Below, in pieces: positions 7,542 through 14,335 of a stretch of 64,000 nucleotides of DNA (positions are counted from its first letter, which is position 1; every line of letters begins with the position of its first letter). The notes beneath the pieces are model-generated. The model searched no databases, was not told where the DNA came from, and saw only the letters and a list, made by a program, of their open reading frames with translations. Both the position numbers and the translations under genes were made by a program. Source of the stretch: Rufibacter latericius. Lineage in GTDB: Bacteria > Bacteroidota > Bacteroidia > Cytophagales > Hymenobacteraceae. The stretch is from the NCBI RefSeq assembly GCF_003721515.1, contig NZ_RJJD01000001.1, forward strand, positions 62,001-126,000, given 5' to 3'.

Positions 7542-8405
7542 ATGAACGTAGGATTTATAGGCTTAGGCATCATGGGCAGCCGCATGGCCGCCAACCTGCA
7601 GAAAGCAGGCCATACCCTGGTAGTATACAACCGCACCCCCGAGAAAGCAGCGGAGTTAGTCTCCAACGGTGCTATTCTGGCCCAATCTCCCGAGGAAGTG
7701 GGAAAACAATGCCGCGTGGTGTTTACCATGCTGGCCACCCCGGAATCGGTGGAAGAGGCGGCTTTGGGCCAACACGGATTCTTGAAAGAACTGCCCGGAA
7801 ACTCTCTCTGGATTGATTCCAGCACGGTGAACCCTTCCTTTAGTCTCCGGATGGCGCAAACCGCGCTCAAGATGGGACATCGGTTCCTGGATGCCCCAGT
7901 CTCCGGCTCCCTGAAGCCCGCCGAAACGGGCCAACTGGTGTTTTTGATAGGCGGCGAAGCCAATGATGTGGAAGAAGTATGCCCCCTTCTGGACACCATG
8001 GGGAAAGCGGTGCTGCACATTGGCGCCCACGGACAAGGTTCCAGCATGAAAATGGTGAACAACATGCTTTTCGGGCAGATGATGGCGGCGTTTGCTGAGG
8101 CTTTGCGCCTGGGTACGTCACTGGGCATTACCGAGGAAGTCCTTTGCCAGACCTTGCTGAACGGCCCAGGCGGAGCGCCTTTTCTTAAACTGAAAGAAAA
8201 CAAACTGCTTACCCGTGATTTCTCCGCCGAATTTCCTCTGGAGTGGATGCACAAAGACCTGCACCTGGCCGGGGTAACCGCTTATGAACAAGGTATAGCT
8301 TTGCCAACCCTCCACACCGTGAAAGAGCTCTTCGCGCAAGCCAAACAGGCCGGCCTTAGCCAGGAAGACTTCTCAGCGGTGTACCAGTTCGTAAACCCTA
8401 AGTAA
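7542..8405 (+). CDS. NAD(P)-dependent beta-hydroxyacid dehydrogenase (3-hydroxyisobutyrate dehydrogenase family)
   Basis: 287-aa cytosolic oxidoreductase of the beta-hydroxyacid dehydrogenase family (3-HIBADH, tartronate semialdehyde reductase, GLYR1-like succinic semialdehyde reductase). The N-terminal Rossmann fold has GLGIMGSRM at residues 6-14 and VVYNRT ending beta2; an Asn/Arg there suggests NADP(H) preference. The substrate-binding signature DAPVSGS is followed by the catalytic-helix motif KMVNNML, carrying the conserved Lys and Asn. The ATG at 7542 starts directly at the Rossmann strand; an earlier in-frame GTG adds seven residues and is not needed. Monocistronic, facing the protease gene. 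The exact substrate cannot be told from sequence. Confidence 0.88.
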   Translation: MNVGFIGLGIMGSRMAANLQKAGHTLVVYNRTPEKAAELVSNGAILAQSPEEVGKQCRVVFTMLATPESVEEAALGQHGFLKELPGNSLWIDSSTVNPSFSLRMAQTALKMGHRFLDAPVSGSLKPAETGQLVFLIGGEANDVEEVCPLLDTMGKAVLHIGAHGQGSSMKMVNNMLFGQMMAAFAEALRLGTSLGITEEVLCQTLLNGPGGAPFLKLKENKLLTRDFSAEFPLEWMHKDLHLAGVTAYEQGIALPTLHTVKELFAQAKQAGLSQEDFSAVYQFVNPK

Positions 8406-8410
8406 CCTTG

Positions 8411-8456
8411 TTTCGGTTTAGGGCCTGTTTTTCTGAAAGTAGGCCCTAAACCGAAA
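8411..8456. terminator. Perfect 16-bp hairpin (family core) between convergent genes
   Basis: TTTCGGTTTAGGGCCT (8411-8426) pairs perfectly with AGGCCCTAAACCGAAA (8441-8456) around a 14-base loop containing the family core TTTTTCTGAAAG. It fills the gap between convergent stops at 8405 and 8457 and ends one base before the stop codon of the minus-strand gene. No long T run on either strand, but placement suggests bidirectional termination. Confidence 0.7.
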
Positions 8457-9737
8457 TCAGATCAAATCCTGCAGGTGGAGGGTGGTGTTGAATGATTTGT
8501 ACTGTCGGCTCACTTTCAGTTGCAGGCGACGTTTAGGATAGGTCTGGAACATCTCCAGGATCTCCCCCAGAGATTTATCTATGCAGTCAATACCGTTGAT
8601 ACTGAGAATGGCATCTCCGGCCTCCAGACCGGCGCGTTGGGCGGGCGAGTTAGGAATCACCTGGGCCACGGTGTAAAAATTGAAGCCCGGGATAGGACTC
8701 AGCAGTTCCAGGCCGCTCAGGTTGTAATAGAAAGGTGTCTTGAATTTCCGGTTGGGTTGCAGCAGCATGCGGGAGTTATTATAGTCAAAAACCACCTTGA
8801 AGCGCAGCAGCACATCGGCGCCCAGGTTGCCGTTGCGGTTGTTGAGCCCCAAAGCATGCCGGATAGACATGGAATCAGGGAAACAGGCCGGTGGGCGGTT
8901 CAAGGTAAATTCCCCCAATTGCAGGGCCTCCAGGCGGGCAATCTCGCCGTGGATGTCGCCGTTCAGCCCTCGACCCAGGTAAGCCTCAATCTTTTTATCC
9001 GGAACCTTAGCCTCCGGCAAGGTGGGCGGGTACAGAAGCATAGACGAACTCATACCACTGTCCACAATCAGCCGCAGCGGGTATTGCTTACCGTCTGGGA
9101 AATTGGCCATCACGTTCACGTAGGGCTTGGAGGCTTCAATCTCCAGCGGCACGATGGAGCTTTTATCTATTTTCTTCTGGGGGTAAGTGCCGGGCTTGTA
9201 TAGGGTCATGACCTTGTTTTCATAGTCAATCTCCACCACAAAGTCTTTGAACAGCGGGTACCCGATGATGCCGTGCACTTCCATGCCCAACCGCGAGGAA
9301 AGGTTGAAGATGTTCTGCTCCAGCATGAGCACCTTTTGATTATTGGATTCAACCCCCGAGAAACTGATGCTGTTGCCCGATGACAACATGGCTTGGATTC
9401 CATCGCCGCTTCCCAAGCCCCGCAGGAAAAGCTTCTCCACGTTGTTCAGGGTGATGGTGTCAAACTGCCCAATCTCCATGAGCAGGGTTCGGTCTACCCC
9501 CGTGTCCACCACAAAATTCAGCGGATTGGAGTTGTTTATTCTAATGGGGATGATGATGAGGTTGTGTACCAACGTAAAGGGAATGCGGGCCCTTTTGCGG
9601 TTAAACTTAAACTTGAGTCCATCGTCCTCCAGGGACACAGTTTGCCCCCAGAGAAACAAAGGGGACATTACCATGGTGCATAAAAGCATCAGGATCATGA
9701 AACCCTGGGATAAAGTTTTCTGCAAAGGGATACCCAT
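8457..9737 (-). CDS. Secreted double retropepsin-like aspartyl protease with C-terminal PDZ domain
   Basis: 426-aa protein from the ATG at 9737, which opens a signal peptide ending LFLWGQT (an upstream start at 9803 would bury it). Two clan-AA aspartic protease motifs are present: VVDTG with Asp78 and IVDSG with Asp226, about 150 residues apart, each at the end of a hydrophobic beta strand, consistent with two lobes forming one active site. Residues about 340-420 form a PDZ domain (NSPAQRAGLEAGDAILSING). This architecture is common in Bacteroidota as periplasmic or surface 'aspartyl protease/PDZ' proteins of unknown substrate. It converges on the dehydrogenase gene. Confidence 0.85.
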   Translation of the reverse strand: MGIPLQKTLSQGFMILMLLCTMVMSPLFLWGQTVSLEDDGLKFKFNRKRARIPFTLVHNLIIIPIRINNSNPLNFVVDTGVDRTLLMEIGQFDTITLNNVEKLFLRGLGSGDGIQAMLSSGNSISFSGVESNNQKVLMLEQNIFNLSSRLGMEVHGIIGYPLFKDFVVEIDYENKVMTLYKPGTYPQKKIDKSSIVPLEIEASKPYVNVMANFPDGKQYPLRLIVDSGMSSSMLLYPPTLPEAKVPDKKIEAYLGRGLNGDIHGEIARLEALQLGEFTLNRPPACFPDSMSIRHALGLNNRNGNLGADVLLRFKVVFDYNNSRMLLQPNRKFKTPFYYNLSGLELLSPIPGFNFYTVAQVIPNSPAQRAGLEAGDAILSINGIDCIDKSLGEILEMFQTYPKRRLQLKVSRQYKSFNTTLHLQDLI

Positions 9738-10120
9738 ACGTGGTTTCTTCAGTCTGAGTAAGTTAAGCAAATTAATCAGGAAAGTAAACCCCCTAAAAGG
9801 CAACCGGTTTCTACAAATTATTATACTTGTGAAAGCCTTAAAAAGTGTTGCGCCCCAGCCTTTTTTTTCTTGGTTCAGGGCAGAAGAAGTGAATTTCCCG
9901 GCCTTGGGTTACCGGTGAGGAGCTTTCTTCCGTACTACCTTTATTCAATTTGAGGCTGGGCTTGGCTCCGGCGGATTAAAGAGCAGGATTGTTTACGGCC
10001 TGCTTTTCAGAAAATAGGCGGTAAACGCATTGGTTCTTTTCCTAACTTGCCATCGGGTTCTCAGGGGGTTTTCCCATGAAGAACCAGGCACCTTATTTTG
10101 ATTTTCCTTTTTTACACCTC
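9738..10120. other. Divergent intergenic region
   Basis: Lies between the protease gene (minus) and the 165-aa protein gene (plus). The only clear structure is a hairpin-family copy at 9991-10026. No TAnnTTTG box with a well-placed TTG was found for either gene; CCTAACTTGC near 10040 is a weak candidate on the plus strand. Confidence 0.3.
9991..10026. repeat. Intergenic hairpin family copy
   Basis: GTTTACGGCCT (9991-10001) pairs with AGGCGGTAAAC (10016-10026) with two central mismatches, around GCTTTTCAGAAAAT, the family loop. It lies in the promoter region of the gene at 10121. Confidence 0.6.
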
Positions 10121-10618
10121 ATGAGCGATTCTCTTTACCAACAATTATTGGAGCAGGTATTTGGCCCCGAACCCACTTCCCTGAAGACCGAAATCTCTCC
10201 TTTGTATACTGAACTGGAAAAAGCCCTGAAGGAGGCTCGCCCCGGCCGGAAAAGCCAGGAAGAAGTGAGTTTCCGGTTCGAGCGCCTGCGCCTGGGATTA
10301 GGTATTTCATTGCTCCAACTACTCACTGATCTGGGCGGCGACGAGGAAAGTGCCCAGGTACGCGATCTGCTGCAGGAGGCGCTGCAAGCTACCGGGGTGC
10401 AAGGCATTGACAAGGTGGTCCAGAACAAAAGCCACCTCTTTGAGGAACTGTACACAGACCTGTTCGTGAACGCCGACGCCGAGCACATTTTAGCTTTGTT
10501 TGAGGAAACCCTTAACGCTTCCTCCAAAGAGGAAACCGATGAGCTCATTGCCAGTGCCCTGGAGATCGCCGAAGACCTGGAGTTCCAGGACAATGACGAC
10601 GACACTCCGGAAGAGTAG
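10121..10618 (+). CDS. Conserved-looking acidic protein of unknown function
   Basis: Not recognised. The 165-aa product starts at ATG 10121 (MSDSLYQQLLEQVFGPEP). The residues read from an earlier in-frame ATG at 10076 include many aromatics and look untranslated. It is acidic and mostly helical, with Leu-rich amphipathic segments (RLRLGLGISLLQLLTDLGG) and a very acidic C-terminus (DNDDDTPEE). No signal peptide or membrane segment. It ends 31 bases before the DUF2721 gene and is probably cotranscribed with it. Confidence 0.7.
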   Translation: MSDSLYQQLLEQVFGPEPTSLKTEISPLYTELEKALKEARPGRKSQEEVSFRFERLRLGLGISLLQLLTDLGGDEESAQVRDLLQEALQATGVQGIDKVVQNKSHLFEELYTDLFVNADAEHILALFEETLNASSKEETDELIASALEIAEDLEFQDNDDDTPEE

Positions 10619-10649
10619 CCAGTCCAGTCCTTCCGCTTAGAACCCATCC

Positions 10650-11072
10650 ATGGAAATCACGCTCACGACTCCTGCCCTGCTGTTCCCGGCGCTCTCGTTG
10701 CTGCTGCTGGCGTTCACCAACCGGTTTATGTCCTTAGCGAAACTCATCCGGGACCTGAAGCACGTCTACAAGGCAAACCACAGCCATTTGGTGTACGGCC
10801 AGATCCAGAACCTCAGAACCCGCCTCATCCTCATCCGGAACATGCAGGCCTTTGGCATCGCCAGCATGTTCTCCTGCGTGCTGTGCATGTTCATGATTTA
10901 CGCCGGCTGGCAAACCGCCGGTAAAATCGTCTTTGGCATCAGTCTGGTTTTACTCATGCTTTCCATGGCCCTTTCCTTGTGGGAAATCCAGATCTCGGTA
11001 AAAGCCCTGGAACTGGAACTCAGCGACCTGGAACATGACGAGGAAATCGCCCCACTTGACACTCCCTCCTAA
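10650..11072 (+). CDS. DUF2721-type membrane protein
   Basis: 140-aa inner-membrane protein. The N-terminus TPALLFPALSLLLLAFTNRF and the following LAKLIRDL match what I know of the DUF2721 family. Three hydrophobic segments are visible: about residues 5-22, 70-90 and 95-115, with a basic cytoplasmic stretch (LRTRLILIRNMQ) between the first two. The function of the family is unknown. Follows the acidic 165-aa protein with a 31-base gap. Confidence 0.75.
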   Translation: MEITLTTPALLFPALSLLLLAFTNRFMSLAKLIRDLKHVYKANHSHLVYGQIQNLRTRLILIRNMQAFGIASMFSCVLCMFMIYAGWQTAGKIVFGISLVLLMLSMALSLWEIQISVKALELELSDLEHDEEIAPLDTPS

Positions 11073-11087
11073 CCCGTTCCCGCTTTC

Positions 11088-11118
11088 GGACTAAATTCTT
11101 GAAAACAGGCTCAAAATA
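11088..11118. repeat. Degenerate hairpin family copy
   Basis: GACTAAATTCTTGAAAACAG followed by GCTC, just after the DUF2721 gene. The AAATTCTTGAAAA loop matches the family; arms are mostly decayed. Confidence 0.35.
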
Positions 11119-11389
11119 GGTTTTTTATCTTTCCTACGGATTTTCTAAACCTGCTTTGTTGCCTCTCTCCTATTAGGCGATCATTCGCTTACCATCAAAG
11201 ACAAAACATCCCGCAGTATCCTTCAGGCCTGAGGGTGTTCCAGTAAAGGGTTATCCTGGTTTCTGGCCCGTAGAAAAGAAGCAACCCGAGCTATGAGTAG
11301 CTGGAAAGGTGCCTGAAAATCCAGCACTTGGTTACTGCCATTAACTTCCGCAAAACCTTGCTGTACTGTATGAAATTGCATTTTAATTA
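11119..11389. other. Gene-free region upstream of the QueA-family gene
   Basis: I looked for a preQ1 riboswitch here because of the downstream gene and saw no convincing pseudoknot or aptamer signature. No gene seen. Confidence 0.3.
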
Positions 11390-11418
11390 TTGATGCTGGG
11401 CTCTGCTTTATACCTTTG
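11390..11418 (+). promoter_or_regulatory. Bacteroidota-type promoter of the QueA-family gene
   Basis: TTG at 11390-11392, 18 bases, then TACCTTTG at 11411-11418, a perfect TAnnTTTG. ATG at 11441 is 22 bases downstream. Confidence 0.6.
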
Positions 11419-11440
11419 TTTTTTATTGTGATTGACTTAC

Positions 11441-12673
11441 ATGCCTACTAATCATCCGAGACAACTTTCCATTACGGACTTTACCTATACCTTACCCGAG
11501 GAAAGTATTGCTCAATACCCTCTGGAGAACCGGGACCAATCTAAGCTCCTGCTTTACAAGAAAGGCCGCATCTCAGATGGCCAGTTCAGGGACCTGCCTG
11601 CCGCCTTACCCGCCAATTCGCTTCTGGTTTTCAATGACACCAAAGTAGTGCAGGCTCGCTTGCGGTTCCAGAAATCTACAGGCGGCATGATTGAGTTGTT
11701 CTGCTTGGAGCCCCTGGAACCCGTGCGCGAAGTACAACAAGCCATGCAGCAGACCTACTCGGTGGTTTGGAAATGCCTGGTGGGAAACAACAAACGCTGG
11801 CGCGATGGCCGACTGGAGATGCCCTTAGGGCCTTACCCTTCTGATGGTTCGCTCTGGGCCGAGCGCCTGGCTCCTGCCGAGGAAGGATTTGCCATCCATT
11901 TCACCTGGTCGCCGGGCCACAGGACTTTTGCCGAAATCCTGGAGTTGGCCGGCCTGCTCCCGTTGCCTCCTTACATGAACCGCGAGGTTGCGGAAGAAGA
12001 CCAGGACAGGTACCAGACCGTGTACGCCTCTGAGGCGGGTGCCGTAGCTGCTCCTACCGCCGGCTTGCACTTCACCCCCGAGGTCCTGACCCAGATAGAG
12101 GAGAGAGGCCATCAGCAGGGTTTCGTGACCCTGCACGTGGGGGCAGGCACTTTTAAGCCCGTGAAGGCGGAACTAATGGAATACCACTACATGCACGGCG
12201 AACAACTCTCCGTGAGTCGTCAGTTGATAGAACGGTTGCTGTACCATGGTCCCCATCCCGTGATAGCCGTTGGCACTACTTCCATGCGTACCCTGGAGAG
12301 CCTGTACTGGATTGGCACTGGTCTGTCTCTGGGAATTCTTCCGGGCGAAGGAGAAGAGATTCAGGTTCCCCAATGGTTTCCGTATGAGGTACGGTCCAAT
12401 CTATCGGTACAAGAGGCCTTGGAAGCCCTGCTCTACCACTTGGACAGCCACAAGTTACCGCACCTGCACGCCACTACCCGAATCCTTATTGCCCCGGGTT
12501 ACCAGTTCAAAATCTGCACCGGCTTGGTCACGAACTTCCACCAGCCCCAAAGCACCCTCCTGCTGTTGGTTTCTGCCTTGATTGGGCCTTCCTGGCAGAA
12601 GGTTTATAAACATGCCCTTGCCAACGGCTACCGCTTCCTTAGTTACGGAGACAGTTCTCTGCTGCTGCCGTAA
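11441..12673 (+). CDS. S-adenosylmethionine:tRNA ribosyltransferase-isomerase family protein (QueA-like)
   Basis: QueA transfers the ribosyl group of SAM to preQ1 at tRNA wobble position 34, giving epoxyqueuosine. The 410-aa product keeps the family signatures: LPEESIAQYPLENRDQSKLL at the N-terminus, LLVFNDTKVVQARL, APTAGLHFT, HVGAGTFKPVKAE, AVGTTSMRTLES and VTNFHQPQSTLLLLVSA. Canonical QueA is about 340-356 aa; this one is longer, with roughly 60 extra residues mainly between TTSMRTLES and the PGYQFK motif. It could be either the organism's QueA or the longer QueA-like paralog seen in some Bacteroidota, so no symbol is given. ATG at 11441 is preferred to an in-frame TTG at 11432 on the basis of the promoter. 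Confidence 0.82.
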   Translation: MPTNHPRQLSITDFTYTLPEESIAQYPLENRDQSKLLLYKKGRISDGQFRDLPAALPANSLLVFNDTKVVQARLRFQKSTGGMIELFCLEPLEPVREVQQAMQQTYSVVWKCLVGNNKRWRDGRLEMPLGPYPSDGSLWAERLAPAEEGFAIHFTWSPGHRTFAEILELAGLLPLPPYMNREVAEEDQDRYQTVYASEAGAVAAPTAGLHFTPEVLTQIEERGHQQGFVTLHVGAGTFKPVKAELMEYHYMHGEQLSVSRQLIERLLYHGPHPVIAVGTTSMRTLESLYWIGTGLSLGILPGEGEEIQVPQWFPYEVRSNLSVQEALEALLYHLDSHKLPHLHATTRILIAPGYQFKICTGLVTNFHQPQSTLLLLVSALIGPSWQKVYKHALANGYRFLSYGDSSLLLP

Positions 12674-12733
12674 AAAGCTTAAATTGATATGGCAGCAAAG
12701 CTGGTACTTGCACCAGAAGAAGCACCTGCAGAC

Positions 12734-12773
12734 AAAAGAAAAAGCACCTGAGGATTCAGGTGCTTTTTCTTTT
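12734..12773. terminator. Perfect 18-bp bidirectional terminator
   Basis: AAAAGAAAAAGCACCTGA (12734-12751) pairs perfectly with its complement at 12756-12773 around a GGAT loop. A-rich and T-rich ends make it functional on both strands, serving the QueA-like gene and the SusD gene that converge here. Confidence 0.85.
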
Positions 12774-12793
12774 AGGCTAACCAAAGACTAATG

Positions 12794-14317
12794 TTAATAC
12801 CCTTCGGTTTGTTGACCTCTAATATTTTCGTTGGCATCAATTTCAACCTGTGGTATTGGCCAAGTCCATTCACGGGCGTTAGGATCTAGCTGTTCTGCAG
12901 TAAAGTTCAACGTTACGTCTTCACGATCAATCACGCGGTTGGTTCTTTTTAAATCGAACCAACGGTGGCCTTCTCCTACTAACTCTCTTCTACGCTCGTC
13001 TTCAATGGCATCCAATAGGTTCTGGCCGGCCAAAACAACAGGAACATAATTATTGATGCGGGCCGCACGTAAGGTGTTCAGATCAGCTAAGCCCAAAACT
13101 GCTTTGGCTCCGCCCTGCATGGCTCTTGCCTCTGCCCTGATCAAGTACATTTCACCTGTTCTTAAGGCTTTCCAGTTAAGCTGGTTGTCATACCGGGTGC
13201 CATTCGTACGAACTATTTTGTACAGAATTCTTCTGGTAATCAAAACTGGAGGGTTCGCATTGGTATATACCAAAGGAGTACCCGGGTATATAGTCCTGGC
13301 AGGAGTTACATTTTGAGATTGTCTTGTAGCAAAATAGACCGGGAAACGAATGTCATTTTCGGCATCGTAGAGATCCAATAATTCCTGAGACGGCCTGAAA
13401 CGGTTTCGGTTAGAAGATGCAGCATGAATGCCGCTTCCAAAATCACCCTGTCCTGCACTGAAGGTGACAGACCAGATAACCTCTGCTAAAGATGCATCTG
13501 ACCAAACCCCTGGAAACTCAGTTTTTGAGGCTAAGGGTTTGGCATCAATCACCAACGTGGCATAATTCTCTGCGGCGGCATACTCTTTCGCATATAAATT
13601 CATGCGTGCCATAAGCGCTCTCACCACCAGTAAATCTATGTACCCCCGGTTAGTGGCTGCATTAATGCTTGGAACATCAATATCGCTTAGGGCAGCTTCA
13701 GCCGCGGTCATGTCCTGGAAAATCTTATCATAGGTTTCCTTTACAGATAAACGCGCAGGTAATTCTTCAGGGCTGAATTCAGTTTTGTAAGGAACGCCTT
13801 TTGCGGCCGAATTACGCTCATAGCTTTCTCCCCAATACCGTAATAAATCAAAATGGGCCATTGCTCTAATAGCAAGTGCTTGCCCTTTGATTCTGTTTAC
13901 TCTTTTGGGTTCTGAAGCCCCAATCTGATCTATGTTAGTTAAGACCAGATTAGCCTGGTTGATTACACCATAGGCAGCAGTCCAGGCAATTTCAATATCA
14001 CTGTCATCTGACGCATAGAAATAGTTTACCTGATTAGTCCAGTTCCCTAAGTCTTCTCCGGTTTGAACCAGGTTATCGGTCATCATGTCTGGCAAAACAG
14101 ACCAGGAACCCGTGGTTTGGCCACCACTTCCAAAATATCCGGTTTGTCTGAAAAGAGAATAGGCACCGGTTAAGGCGTATTCATATTCCTCCAGGTTTTT
14201 GAAGATTTGGGAACGTTCTTTTTGAAATTCAGGGTCTACATCAATGATGTCTTCGCAAGCTGTAAACACCATGGCACAGCTTAAACTTAAGCCTATGAAG
14301 AATTTATTTATTTTCAT
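12794..14317 (-). CDS. SusD/RagB-like nutrient-binding outer-membrane lipoprotein
   Basis: 507-aa surface lipoprotein that would bind a glycan or peptide oligomer and cap the SusC-type transporter encoded just upstream. Signal peptide and lipobox VFTAC give Cys21, followed by acidic residues (CEDIIDVDPEF) consistent with surface export. The SusD helical tetratricopeptide-like core is visible (AYSLFRQTGYFG; GQALAIRAMAHFDLLRYWGE) as is the C-terminal family signature DERRRELVGEGHRWFDLKR. It starts 18 bases after the SusC stop. Last gene of the minus-strand cluster, ending at a strong terminator. No enzyme gene adjoins to reveal the substrate. Confidence 0.93.
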   Translation of the reverse strand: MKINKFFIGLSLSCAMVFTACEDIIDVDPEFQKERSQIFKNLEEYEYALTGAYSLFRQTGYFGSGGQTTGSWSVLPDMMTDNLVQTGEDLGNWTNQVNYFYASDDSDIEIAWTAAYGVINQANLVLTNIDQIGASEPKRVNRIKGQALAIRAMAHFDLLRYWGESYERNSAAKGVPYKTEFSPEELPARLSVKETYDKIFQDMTAAEAALSDIDVPSINAATNRGYIDLLVVRALMARMNLYAKEYAAAENYATLVIDAKPLASKTEFPGVWSDASLAEVIWSVTFSAGQGDFGSGIHAASSNRNRFRPSQELLDLYDAENDIRFPVYFATRQSQNVTPARTIYPGTPLVYTNANPPVLITRRILYKIVRTNGTRYDNQLNWKALRTGEMYLIRAEARAMQGGAKAVLGLADLNTLRAARINNYVPVVLAGQNLLDAIEDERRRELVGEGHRWFDLKRTNRVIDREDVTLNFTAEQLDPNAREWTWPIPQVEIDANENIRGQQTEGY

Positions 14318-14335
14318 TTTGATAGTTCTTACTTG

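Noticed and set aside
11073-11440. Possible preQ1 riboswitch ahead of the QueA-like gene
   Set aside because: No C-rich loop pseudoknot or aptamer signature could be found by eye; QueA acts on preQ1 already in tRNA, so one is not expected either.
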